Below, piece by piece: positions 46,500 through 60,000 of a DNA stretch of 64,000 nt. The DNA is taken from contig CM066919.1 of the NCBI GenBank assembly GCA_033964015.1, positions 19,594,146 to 19,658,145 of the forward strand, given 5' to 3'. Each line of letters starts with the position of its first letter. Within the stretch, counting starts at the first letter, position 1. The notes beneath the pieces were generated by a model. It was given only the letters and a program-made list of their open reading frames with translations, ran no database searches and was not told the DNA's origin. The translations under genes were made by a program, and so were the position numbers. Origin of the DNA: Scolanthus callimorphus (Eukaryota > Cnidaria > Anthozoa > Actiniaria > Edwardsiidae).

Positions 46500-47175
46500 T
46501 TTTTATTTGTTTTGCTAATTTGTCCAATTCGAAACAAGTTTTTAGACAGAGGAGTCTCTGTAGGTTTATCTACAAGCGTTTGTTTGTTTGTTTGTTTTGT
46601 TTGTTTGGTAAACCATTTGTTTGTTTGTTTTACCACCATATATTTTAGTCGTCCAAATTGAAAATCAAGTTATTAGACAGATAAGTTTCTGTAGATTTAC
46701 CTACGAGCGATGGTTTGTTTTGTTTGCTCAACCATTTGCTTGATTGTTTGTGTTCACCAAGGTCGTCTAATTTGAAAATCAAGTGATTAGACAGAGAAGT
46801 CTCTGTAGATTTATCTACAAGCTGTGTTTGCTTGCTAAACCATCTGTTGTTTGTTTGTTTCACCAAAGAGGTATTTTAGTTGTCCAAATCGAAAATTAAG
46901 TTATTAGACAGACGTCTTTGTAGTTTTTATGTACGAGTGTTTCTTCTTTGTTTTCTAAATCACCATTTGTTTGTCTGTTTTACCAGAGGTATTTTAGTCG
47001 CCCAAATCTCGAAAATTAAGCTATTAGACAGATAAGTATCTGTAGAGGTTATTTTACGAGTGTTTTCTTTGTTTGCTAAATCACCATTGGTTTGTTTCTT
47101 TTAACAACTTTTTGTATTTTAGTCGTCCAATTCAAAAATTAAGTATTAGACAGAGAAAGTCTCTGTTGGTTTATC
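46500..47175. repeat. About 120-bp minisatellite derived from the DNAAF2 terminal exon, copy 1
   Basis: Six to seven units, each with a TTAGACAGA.AAGTCTCTGT block, then a TTTATCTACAAG block, a GTTTGTTTG-rich spacer and GTCGTCCAA. On the minus strand the blocks read LVDKSTETSLSNNLIFNLDD, echoing the DNAAF2 C-terminus LVDKPTETFSV. Confidence 0.8.
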
Positions 47176-48002
47176 TACAAGGGTCCAGTCCTCATCAACA
47201 CTTGAATCGCTGTCCTTCCTATTACTGGCACCTGACGACACCACCTCCTCTAACTCAGCAATTGGTTCGCTTCCTTCACTTACTCCATTTTCACGATCAC
47301 GCATCTCCTTTTGCTGCGCTTTCAGTCTTTGCTCCATTTTCCATCTCTTTTTGTCCTTTTTATTGCTGAAAACACGCACATTAGGATTCAGATTAAATCG
47401 CACGTTCTTCCTTCCCGGCGATTCTGAAGTCCCATTAGGCGACAGGGCCCGTTGAAGTCGAATTCCTCACTCAAGGAATCGTCCGTGGACAGCTGGACGA
47501 CCGACGGAGACATGATTTTCTCGACCGTATAGCATTCGCCACGATGTCGGTATCCGATCGGTCTGACGACGCCGATTCGACGCTGTCCGAACGATTTACT
47601 TTCGACTCCTGAGATGCACTGCTATCATGAATGTTCCCGTTAGTATCTGGCAACTGATCGGCGTCGAGAGTAGACGACAACAAGCGAGACTTATCTTCCG
47701 TCATCGATAAGTCGCTAAACAATTCCCTCGTCAGAACTCGAAAGCCGCGATTCCTGTAACTTTGACGTGATCTTCTCTACTGAATCTAATCCAAGATTTT
47801 CTCCAGTTTCCATTCCTGGCTCCATATTTCCTATCTGATTCCCGTTTTGGTGTTTTGTTGATTCCACGTGTGTTTTGCTTGTACCCGCTTGAGTAGTTTT
47901 CGCGTTTTCCTCCGGCTTTAGTTTACTCTCAAGTTTTATCGACAAGCTTTCCTCTGAGAGAGCAGTTACTTCCAAGTCTGTCTCGTACTTTGACTCGTTG
48001 AC
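47146..48002 (-). CDS. DNAAF2 last exon, distal duplicate copy
   Basis: VNESKYETDLEVTALSEESL..., then RSRKSCLRRSSSC, VRFNLNPNVRVFSNKKDKKR and WKMEQRLKAQQKEMRDRENG, ending DWTLVDKPTETFSV-stop at 47146. The frame is broken at a few one-base indels (47480-47500 and 47715-47725) relative to the proximal copy. Confidence 0.75.
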
Positions 48003-51000
48003 CTGAGAGTCAATTTAAAACAAATATTAATAATAATTTCAAGACGAGCGCAGCCTGTATCGCATTGCAAGCCACAAACGCGATGCATGAATGGAAGCGT
48101 GGCCACCCAGTCTTACTGGTACCCGCACCATTCAATTAACCCAGACATGCCCAGTTATCATGGCAACCGACAATTTCTATACTATATTTCTGACGTGTCT
48201 GTAGGAGGAACGTTTCTGATTGGCTAAGTGTTTTCCGCCTAAATTCGCGCCAATTGTGGCGAGTGCGTGGTACCACGGGAAGCCCGCAATAAATATTTTG
48301 CTATAACCCATTTACACGTTGTACGCCCCGTTTGTATAGCGATTTTCAGACCGGCCTGAGGTTAACATCGAGTGAGAGGGATGAAATATTAGTTTGATTA
48401 CATGAAAAAAACTAAGCCCTTTCGTTGCATTCTCGTAACCAGAGGTCCCCGGCTCGTATGCTCGCAGGGGAGGCTCTTGGGACATCCAATTGAGGGCCTT
48501 GCGCTGATTGGCTGATTTTGAACGCTGGGGCATGTGAAGAAATTGTTTCGTCACGGCTCTGTATCGAAACTTGCGCATGTGACAATGGCTGTCACCATAG
48601 CCTCCACCGAGGAGACGAGCGGGGAGCTCTGGTTCGAGAATGCTCTGTTGAAGATACTAGGTGTCTTCACAGCGCATGCGTATACTTCGATTTCTGTTCG
48701 GATAAAAATGTAGCTTTTTCAGCCCGAGTTGAAAATTCCAGCCTGGTTTACCAAAACGACTCACAATTTCAGCCCAAGCTCAAATTTCCTCATACAATCA
48801 AGAATTCCTTATTCAGCATTTGTGAAAGGGACTCGGGTGAATTTTGGGTCTTTTTGTAGGTACCGGAAACGTTTGGAAACTACGTATTGTATTCTGTTAA
48901 CAACTGAAGAGGCTTGGAGAGCCGAAACGTTTTGAAATCAAGAAACACTGAGCGACACACAGACCAAGTGGAAACGACTACCAAAAGATAGGTAAAGGAA
49001 AAGCCAACATTCATCGATACTTATTTTACGTTAACTCTCATTTTTTGCTTGCTTCTTTTTTTCACCAAAGTTTTGCTGATTTCTTTCACCCTTTTTTGTT
49101 TGAACTTTTGGTTCGTTTGTATGCTTCGCCGATTTTTATTTGTTTTGCTAATTTGTCCAATTCGAAACAAGTTTTTAGACAGAGAGTCTCTGTAGTTTAT
49201 CTACAGCGTTTGTTTGTTTGTTTGTTTGTTTGTTTGGTAAACCTTTGTTTGTTTGTTTTACCACCAATATATTTTTAGTCGTCCAAATTGAAATCAAGTT
49301 ATTAGACAGATAAGTTTCTGTAGATTTACCTACGAGCGATGGTTTGTTTGTTTGCTCAACCATTTGCTTGATTGTTTGTTTCACCAAGGTCGTCTAATTT
49401 GAAAATCAAGTGATTAGACAGAGAAGTCTCTGTAGATTTATCTACAAGCTGTTGTTTGCTTGCTAAACCATCTGTTTTTTGTTTGTTTGTTTCACCAAAG
49501 AGGTATTTTAGTTGTCCAAATCGAAAATTAAGTTATTAGACAGACGTCTTTGTAGTTTTATGTACGGTGGTTTCTTTGTTTGCTAAATCACCATTTGTTT
49601 GTCTGTTTTACCAGAAGGTATTTTAGTCGCCAAATCTCGAAATTAAGCTATTAGACAGATAAGTATCTGTAGGTTTATTTACGAGTGTTTCTTTTTTGCT
49701 AAATCACCATTGGTTTGTTTCTTTTAACAACTTTTTATTTTTAGTCGTCCAATTCAAAAATTAAGTTATTAGACAGAGAATCTCTGTTGGTTTATCTACA
49801 AGGGTCCAGTCCTCATCACACTTGAATCGCTGTCCTTCCTATTACTGGCACCTGACGACACCACCTCCTCTAACTCAGCAATTGTTCGCTTCCTTCACTT
49901 ACTCCATTTTCACGATCACGCATCTCCTTTTGCTGCGCTTTCAGTCTTTGCTCCATTTTCCATCTCTTTTTGTCCTTTTTATTGCTGAAAACACGCACAT
50001 TAGGATTCAGATTAAATCGCACGTTCTTCCTTCCCGGCGATTCTGAGTCCCATTAGGCGACAAGGGCCCGTTGAAGTCGAATTCCTCACTCAAGGAATCG
50101 TCCGTGGAACAGCTGGACGACCGACGGAGACATGATTTTTCTCGACCGTATAGCATTCGCCACGATGTCGGTATCCGATCGGTCTGACGACGCCGATTCG
50201 ACGCTGTCCGAACGATTTACTTTCGACTCCTGAGATGCACTGCTATCATGATGTTCCCGTTAGATCTGGCAACTGATCGGCGTCGAGAGTAGACGACAAC
50301 AAGCGAGACTTATCTTCCGTCATCGATAAGTCGCTAACAATTCCCTCGTCAGAACTCGAAAGCCGCGATTCCTGTAACTTTGACGTGATCTTCTCTACTG
50401 ATCTAATCCAAGATTTTCTCCAGTTTCCATTCCTGGCTCCATATTTCCTATCTGATCCCGTTTTGGTGTTTTTTGATTCCACGTGTGTTTTGCTTGTACC
50501 CGCTTGAGTAGTTTTCGCGTTTTCCTCCGGCTTTAGTTTACTCTCAAGTTTTATCGACAAGCTTTCCTCTGAGAGAGCAGTTACTTCCAAGTCTGTCTCG
50601 TACTTTGACTCGTTGACCTGAGAGTCATTTAAACAAAATATTAATAATAATTTTCAAGACGAGCGCAGCCTGTATCGCATTGCAAGCCACAAACGCGATG
50701 CATGATGGAAGCGGGCCACCCAGTCCTTACTGGTACCCGCACCATTCAATTAACCCAGACATGCCCGTTATCATGGCAACCGACAATTTCTATACTATAT
50801 TTCTGACGTGTCTGTAGGAGGAACGTTTCTGATTGGCTAAGTGTTTTCCGCCTAAATTCGCGCCAATTGTGGCGAGTGCGTGGTACCACGGGAAGCCCCG
50901 CAATAAATATTTTGCTATAACCCATTTACAACGTTGTACGCCCCGTTTGTATAGCGATTTTCAGACCGGCCTGAGGTTAACATCGAGTGAGAGGGATGAA

Positions 51001-54000
51001 ATATTAGTTTGATTACATGAAAAAAACTAAGCCCTTTCGTTGGCATTCTCGTAACCAGAGGTCCCCGGCTCGTATGCTCGCAGGGGAGGCTCTTGGGCAT
51101 CCAATTGAGGGCCTTGCGCTGATTGGCTGATTTTGAACGCTGGGGCATGTGAAGAAATTGTTTCTGTCAACGGCTCTGTATCGAACTTGCGCATGTGACA
51201 ATGGCTGTCACCATAGCCTCCCACGCGAGGAGACGAGCGGGGGAGCTCTGGGTTCGAGAATGCTCTGGTTGAAGATACTAGGTGTCTTCACAGCGCATGC
51301 GTATACTTCGATTTCCTGTTCGGATAAAATGTAGCTTTTTTCAGCCCGAGTTGAAAATTCCAGCCTGGTTTACCAAACGACTCACAATTTCCAGCCCAGC
51401 TCAAAATTTCCTCATACAATCAGAATTCCTTATTCAGCATTTGTGAAAGGGACTCGGGTGAAATTTGGGTCTTTTTGTAGGTACCGGAAACGTTTGGAAA
51501 CTACGTATTGTATTCTGTTAACAACTGAAGAGGGCTTGGAGAGCCGAAACGTTTTGGAAATCAAGAAACACTGAGCGACACACAGACCAAGTGGAAACGA
51601 CTACCAAAGATAGGTAAAGGAAAAAGCCAAAGTCCCACTATGTATTCTGTTAGCTTCGTTCTTTGTGTTACTTGGAGACTTTTTCTCGGGTTTTTGCGCG
51701 GGTTCCTTGAGCTCCGATACTTACTAGCCTGTGAACATCCGGTCCCGCGAGCTTAACCTTTAAGCTACGGCTCAACTAGGACACATGTAGCACGCAACAG
51801 TTGTGTCCTGCATGTTTCCCCGGCTAAACTAGGTAACATCGCACGCGTTCTCGAACACATTAAATGTTTCTTGGCTTGCGAAGAAACATTTCTTTGTGTC
51901 TCGGCTACAAAAATTTGTCGCGCGCAACATGTTTCTACTAACCCTTGTTCGCGGGTGCTCGCGGGTGCCGGATGTTCGCAGGCTAGTACTTTAACGGAAG
52001 AAACTAAAATTTCATTACACTAGTCAGGTTGAGTTCTGCTCTGTCCTCCAGTCAGAATTCTTCATGTAATCGGAACCTTTACAATGTAAACGCCGCCAAC
52101 ACTTACCCAAGGGTCTTGTGACGCAATCTCCTCTAGCATCGCCTGGATAGGTTTCTGTCAGAAATTGCTTCTCCTGGAGAGGAAATCGATGGATTAGTCA
52201 AACATTTGGCTTCAAATATTGTATCTATCCCACGTTGCCAAAAGTAGATTGCAGCGTGGAAATGAAATTTCACATAAATTATCGCTCCCTATCTAAATAA
52301 ACACCAAATGAAATACCAGTAGTGTCTCCCACGCGAAAAGGAGAGAAGAGAGGATACGAGGCAAACAGTGCCGTAGATAGCGAGGGGGCAGTTGCCCCCA
52401 CCCCCCAGCGAGTAAACATTTTAGTGTCAACATGTGGAAAAAATCTGTTTGCCCCCCAGCAAAACAAAGGACGACCAGACTTGCCCCCCAGTAGAAATTT
52501 CTAGCTACGGCCTTGGCAATAACCACGACGCATGAAAACAGAATAACTCCTCGCCCCCACCCCCGCGAAGTAAACATTTTAGTGTCAACATGTGGAAGAA
52601 AATCTGTTTGCCCCCCAGCAAAAACACAGGACGACCAAGACTTGCCCCCCCGGTAAATTTCTAGCTACGACGGCCTTGGCAATAACCCACGACGCATGAA
52701 AACAGAATAACTCCTCGACATTCTGTCCAAGATTCGTTCCAACAAAACTAACAGTCACGTGATAACCAACCTCTAACGCCTCCTCGCTAGGCCCAGCCCT
52801 GAAACTATCCCAGGTTCCCTGCAGGCGTCGCCTTTCTGTAATGTCAGCACCAGGTTCTGCTCTGCCACGTCGATATGACAGAGGTCTGGGCGAGATTGTG
52901 TCATCCTTGAATATGATATAGAGGGCGTAGTCCGGATCAGGAGATGGCGAGGACTTGTGGTGCATGCAGGGAAGCTGATGTAGCACTGAAACAAGCAAAT
53001 CACATATCAATCAAACTCTGTAGATTTTGCCACCTTTCAGGAAACTTTAGGCTTCATACTATATTGTGAATTCTCCGATCCCGCATTCATTGCTCTCCCT
53101 CCCAAGTTACTATTGCTACGTCGGACAACCAATGTGTTACTTTGACATAGAGAAGGAAAATACACCGATTGCACGAATATGTTGCAAGTTTCCTCATAAT
53201 ACATGTGTTTGATATTTTTACCAGGAAAAGCTGAAAATCCATGTAAAATCGAGTTTGTGTTTGTTGCTAGAACATTTTGAATTCCTCTAGGAAAAACTGC
53301 CTATTGTTTGGTGATTAATCAAGCGAAAGAAAGGTGCAGCTATTGAGCTTTGTTCTCGTGGTTCACTACGCTACCGAGTTTCCACCTGCGAGTTTCAGGG
53401 GCGAGGGGGGGGGGATAGAATGCTGATAAACCACTGAGAGCATAATAAATTCCTTGGCAGTGACCACCCTCAATATCTGTGCTTATGCCGCTTGCTTGAC
53501 GCCGTCGAGACCCACCTTAATTCAGCTTACGAGCTGCAAGTCTGAGGAGTTGACCTCAAACATTTACTTTTACATTTACAGATAGCTAACACACACTAAT
53601 AAAAATGAAACCTTGTTTTCATTGAAGCCGAGTGACACCGTGTCCATGGCAACGCCAGCGACGTGTACGATAAAGTCACAGTTTCGTCATCTTGATGGTA
53701 TAGTAGGAGGACACTTGAAGAAAACGGACTTGAGAACTCTACAAACAACAACAATCAACAAAATTATATGATGCGCAAGTTAAGTGTCAGGGACAGAATA
53801 GGACTGTTTCCGATTAATTTCTGCAACTTAAGGTGGCTCAGGGCTAACCTGGTAGTAAATCACCCTATTTGCCTGGAAACGACAGCATTTCAGATAATAT
53901 TCTAATACCGAGGTGATAATGGGGTCGATCTTCTCCCTGTTCTCCCTAGATAGCTATCATCATGTAGCGGTACATTATAAATAAGCAGTGGCAGTTTCAT

Positions 54001-57000
54001 TTGAGGTCTGTTTTCATATAAATAGAAAACACTGAGCCCTTCCCATCCAAAAAGGCATAAGAATTTCAAAAAAAAGGAATATTTGTAATACCTTTTTCGA
54101 ATATGAGGCAGTTCTACTAATTTTCTCCTGAAGACATCATATGGGCAGAGTAAACATGAGAGGGTCGTGTAAATATGACCCACATTGTAAGTAAATTATA
54201 GAGTTTCTTCTTCACAGGCCTTGGCTAAAATTTGCAAAGGAATTTCGTCGCAAACTATCATCATACCATACCTGCCATGTTTCTGGGATGTCAAATTCTA
54301 CATCATGTTCTCCGTCAACTGTGACGAAATCTTCTTCTGTCGCTTTAGCACAAACACAGGAGTACCTAGGCCTGGAGCTACTCCAGCTGACATTTCACTG
54401 CATGCTTCAGTTTGACATGCCTCAGCGTTGTCCTTTCTTGGCTCTCATTAATGGCTGATTTTCGGTGTGTCAGGATGAGAGATAACTCAGCCTGGTCAAG
54501 TAATTTTACTTGGTCCCCTAGTCGTGTAGGCGTTTGCTTATTGTCGCCAATATGGTTTGTATTAGTGACGTTTTCAGTTGCACCATCATGACTGCAAGAG
54601 GATAGATCAGCCTTGTCAGGTTTTCGAATTTTATCTTCAGACTGAGCGTCTGCTTGATTTCTGTCATGAGAGACTGGTTCAGTTGCTTCTTCATGCGAAT
54701 GTAAGTCGCCTGCGCATGCTCAGACACTTGGTCCCTAGTTGTGTTGCATCACCATTCTCTGGCTCTTTTATTGTGCTGCATGACTCTGCTGTACATTGAT
54801 CGCCAGGGTTTATAACTTGATCTTCTACGTCCGAGTTAACATCTTGTCCCTCAGCTGAAAGGCAAAAGCAAATTAATTAAGTGTAAAATTCTTGTCGCCA
54901 AATGATAAAATTTGGGCGCCAAAATATAATTTGCTCCTGGTCTTCTTTTCATTTTCCCTTCATTTCCATCTTTATTTTCTTCTTTCTTGCTATCTTCCCG
55001 TTTTTGGCATGGGTCCACAAAAGACTTAAATGCCCAATTGGATTTTTGACGTGAATATCGAAAGTCTACACAGTAGAACTGGGCCCTGTAGGCAATGCAG
55101 ATGCTGGGTGAATTGTGCCAGGTCATTCAGGCACTGCCATTCGCTTTGTAATGTGCCGCCATCTTGAGCACAGAAATCAGGCCAAGCTCTCGCGTTCTTA
55201 ACGTTTTCAAAATCCTGCTTTACAAATCTTTGGTATCCACATTTTCATTTAACATTTTCAGGGCAGAGTTTGTGTTAATCTTGCGTGTCACTTCCTGCTT
55301 GGCCTCAATTCCATTACAAAGAAAACAAGATGGCAGTGATGTGACAAGGGCGAATGTTACTTGTTGATACAACTCTAATTTTAAATGGTTGTAATGTATG
55401 CTTACCTTGGGGTTCCTGTGTTTTTTCAAGCACCTCAACTAGTGGCGTTTCATCAACTTCCATAGCTGTAGGTCTGACTGTGGGGGGAGGGGTGGGGGTT
55501 GTACTGACAGTGTAACAACAAGCTGCTGTTTAGTTTTATCAAACTTTGCCGAGCCTTGTTTCTCATCAACAGGGTATGGTAATGATAGGTGAAGCATAGT
55601 CAAGGACAAACTTTGATATCTATTTCTTTCTTTTCTAACAAAATACATTCTATATTGTGTGTTTCCAAAAATATCCATACCCCCCACAGAAGGGTGTTGA
55701 GAATGATGCCCCAACCCCTCTGGAATTTCCCAAAGAAACATACAGTATTTGCATTTGCCTCATGATTAATCAATAATGTAATTGTAGATTTATTAGCCTA
55801 TTATGTATTTATTAGCCTGTAATGTAATATTAACTGTTTGCTGACTGTATCTGTAATTCAGCTTCGGCTGCAAGAGATACATTAAACATATCTATCTATC
55901 TATCTATCTATCATGGAAAATCAAGCATTTTACTTGATTTTTATAGTGCCACCTATGTTGTTCTTGGGAAAAAATCACCTATGTTGATGTTGTTATACTG
56001 TTCGTTGCTTTCTGTATAATTAGGACTCTCCTTTTCTCTTTTTTTTTCTTGTTATCAAATTATTTATATTTAGTTAGCTATTTATTTATTTTCAAAGAAG
56101 CACGGCTGATCCGCCTCGACTAGTTTATACTATTTGCGTTCAGCCGGTAATATTTTGTAATCTGTCTATATTAAGATTTTAGTAAAATCTTAATAAACTT
56201 GAACTTGTTAATGGTGACCATGCCCCTTTCAATAATCCACAGTATTTGCAGGTTCCTACAGGAACCTCCCATTTTGCTATTGACGTTCCAATAAAACACT
56301 TGTTCTTCTGCCACGTCTTGATCTTATTTTTCTTAGCTCTTACAGAAAAGTTCGCTAAACAGAAACAATACCGTATTCACATGTATTCCCACATATACAA
56401 GTACATGTATTTGTTCTGTCTCATATAAAGGATATATCAAGGTGATATGCTGGTTTCTTGTTACTGAGAACAAGTTGTTTCTCAAAGATGTCAAGTTTCC
56501 AAAGAAGCTGCTGATTTCTGCGAAGCAAAAATGTAAAGCATAGTGAGTTATTTTTTGTTACTTGATAATTTTCAAGCAGATGACTATGTGCAAGGCGTTC
56601 CTTGCTTTGTCCTGTTCTGTTGCGCACAAACTCGAAGAACGTTCACAATGGCAGACAACACGTACAGCAGTGAAGTATGCATAAATGTGCCAATAAAATG
56701 ATGCTTACAAAACAGCTCTGAAGTATTTTCATATCATACGAAAATCGATACTGCAGACACATTGAATGACGGTCGACATGCATTCTTTAAGACTTACGTA
56801 CTACCCTTGTTTTTTCGACCAACCGGCGCCGTGCTTCAAATTGATCGTGTGATTGCTTTTTGTGTTCCATGTGATGCATTGTTTTATGTACCATGTGATC
56901 AATACTTGTGACCCTCCACAGGAAAACGTAACTTAGCGATTTTTCCTTGTAGCCAGAAACCGTTTATCAAACCGTTATAACGGTCTACCAAACCGTTATC

Positions 57001-60000
57001 TGACCTCAAGAGAGCGTTAACTTTTTAGAACAGCCCGTTATCTTTTGGGTGGTAAGTTAGAACATCTTTTGTTTTGGTTGCTCTCAAATGAAGTTAAAGG
57101 CCAAAAGTATTCATCATGTGGTACACAAACAATGCATCACGTGGTACATTAAAACAGTGACACGATCAATTTGAAGCAGAAGTGGGCCAAAAAACCAAGG
57201 TTGCCACAGTCTACTGGGATGCACAGCAGAATCCACTTGTGAGCGAGCAGGTTTAATAAGAACTCACCAGAGCAGGTAGTTCTATCTTGACAACTAGTTC
57301 TTTGGGGCGAGTGCTTGAGCAGGAGTCTCTAACATAATTCAAATAGACTAGGCTGTTATAATAGATACTCATTTTTGCCACATAAGCCCAAGGATTATAG
57401 AGTGACAGAATTTGAGATGATGCATGACTATAGAACAACTCTAAATTTTGCCGCATTTCCATTGGAAGTGACTTATAAAGGGACATGGATAGTGCCCACT
57501 TTTGCTGTATCAGCCATCAGTAATCTTCGCTTGGTGATTATAGGAAATTCTGTGCGCTAATGGATGATTCCGCTATAAGCGCTCACACTGGGTCTTCTTC
57601 CAAGTCGTGTGCCACAACAACCAGACTGCAGTGCACGCTTTTTAAACAGTCACACTATTCAACAATATCCCTCCTTTACTGACATGCTGCACGCACATGT
57701 GTTATGGCTGGAATCATCCATTTATTGCATTTTGTTTTCTTTTGCTACAATCACGTATTGGTGATAGAGTGGATTTCAGATGACTGTCGTGAAAACCGCT
57801 CTATATCATTGAAAGCATTAACAGTATGCACTAAGGATTCTGCAACTGAACTAAAACTAATGAGCATAACCAATGGTGAAGCACCCCAGTGTTCCCTTAA
57901 GTAAGTAATCACTCAAAAAACCTACCTGGCATTTGTAAAGTTCTGAAAGTCTATAACCCCTCTGTGAACAATGTTATATTTTGGTTCTACCGGCCCCGTA
58001 TTGTTATTACTGTGGTCAGTGATCTTGATATTTTCTGACTTATTTGATTCTTTTGTTTTGCCATGCTTCATTGTTGATGTTGTGTTATTGGCATAAGGGT
58101 ATGGAATTGTTTTATCTCCAACTGTTATCCCTTCATCTTGGTTCTTGGTGGCTGATCCCTAGAATAGAGTATTGACTTAAATGACTTAACATTATCTAAT
58201 AACAACACAGGCATAAAAATTGAAGTTTTCAGAAATATTATATGTCCATGTACTACAGTATACACCCTCTTTTGATTTGCTTCTTATAACAGTTGCTTGC
58301 TTCATCCCCTTAAACTTCATTTTCGGAAACTTCAGATCTACAACAAAATCCATGATCAGGATAATATCATGAATAAGTACTGTACACACACACAAACTTA
58401 ATTGAATCATGGAGTATTTATGATTGAATGCACAGTAAAACAGTCTGGAAGATAACAAAACACAATTAAAAACATATTACTGAACTTGCCAATGTTTTAC
58501 GCATACCTGCCAACTCTCCAGGTTTTCCCGGAGTATCCAGGTTTTTCAATCAAATTTCCCAGTCTCCAGGGTAAGCATCAAATCTTCCGATTTTTCAACA
58601 TATTCATAGTCAGCACAAAAAGTCAACCTAAGTCTGCACCATCGGCAAAGATTTAGAGAGAGTTTGGATGTTTTTGGAAGGGATTCGGTAAGGTTTCGGG
58701 AAAGACTTTCATTTTTTTTCTTTATTTATATCATTCCCCCCACCTCTTCTCCCCTCCCTACCTGTATATTACAGAAACACCCCTTCCACCCTCTCCCAGA
58801 AAAAAAGGCCAAGATTACGAACTGACAACTAAACAAATACGTAAGATAACTTACTTTTCTTGTCAAGCTTTACATTATGTTGTTTTTCTACCCCATCTAA
58901 TGCTGTATCAATGACCATTTTCTTGAACTGGGAATTCTGTAGTTCAAAATGTAAAATTAATCACAATCTGTGAAAACTCTGTAATGTGGAAAAAATATAA
59001 TCCTTAATATCTATTAATTCATGAATTATACATTTTGTTTTTCGCAGCATAATATACTATACAGGACTGTCCAACACAAAAAGAAAAATATCTAGCATTT
59101 AAAAGCAAACCTTGCCTACCTCTTGACATTTGTTGTAGGTGTCTGGATTGAACACAGCATCAAATGTGACACACTTTTTACCAACTGTCAAGAAATGGGA
59201 GCTCATGAATTAGTATGGGGCAGAGTACGATTTGGGATTTATTTCACAAGTGTTTTCAATTGGTTTCCAAAATTGCCCGAACCATTTGTGATGATTGCAA
59301 TTTGGAAAAAATGAAAACACAAGTGAAAAATACAGTGATTGTATAGGAAATAAAATGCATTTGAACACCCCACCCCTTTTCCAAATACCTTTGTCAACAT
59401 CATCTCTAGGCTGTGATATGCTATATGGTATGCTCCACTGTTGACCTTTTTTCCTTGAGAACGTACACAACAAAACAAAATGTTATTGACTCTATAAGAC
59501 TTGTCTCTGTCCGTCCGTCTGTCCGTCTGTTTATGTAGTATATTGTAATAGACCATTCTTTCAGCGATATAATATGTTTGTAGCAAGTTCAGTTTTAGGA
59601 CCGGTCAACAAGGGATTCATTCACATTGTTATTCAAAATGGTGGTTTGTAGTAATTGCACCAGCACAAAAGCTACCACAAAGACTTATTCCCTTGACCGA
59701 TCCTGAAGCCAAACTTGATCCAGTGAAGGTAAATTGTGTGAGTGTCTCAATACAAACTGTCTCTACCTTTCGCCACCTTCTCTCTTCTCGGCTTGCTGAT
59801 AAGTTGCCTTTCCAATGTGTTGGTTATAGCAGACATTTACAAATGCTTTTAAACCATCCTTAACTTGTGTTGTTTTAACAACAAATCCTCCCTGAAAAAG
59901 AATTGTTATGGTATCATTGTACAAACTCAGTTCAATTATTCACTTGTGGAGCAGGAAATGTCTGTCAAAATGTTACTTTACAATGCCTATTTCTGACATT

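Larger units (their letters stand above)
46372..49008. repeat. 2.6-kb tandem duplication, copy 1
   Basis: Begins ACATTCATCGATACTTATTT and matches 49009 onward through the minisatellite, the last DNAAF2 exon, an intron part, a MITE (48430-48640) and a 3' end GGTAAAGGAAAAGCCAA. Offset 2637 bp. Confidence 0.93.
49009..51622. repeat. 2.6-kb tandem duplication, copy 2
   Basis: Direct repeat of 46372-49008. Most differences are single-base indels in homopolymers or short tandem runs, unlike ordinary substitution divergence. Similarity stops at AAAAGCCAA near 51622. Confidence 0.93.

Noticed and set aside
55406..55520. A 27-nt intron (gtacaaccc...cccccacag) splitting DNAAF2 exon 13
   Set aside because: Too short for an animal intron; a one-base error in the C run explains the frame change more simply.
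56030..56215. A LINE 3' end (TTAATAAACTTGAACTTG)
   Set aside because: Only the tail-like sequence is seen with no coding part, so I did not list it as a feature.
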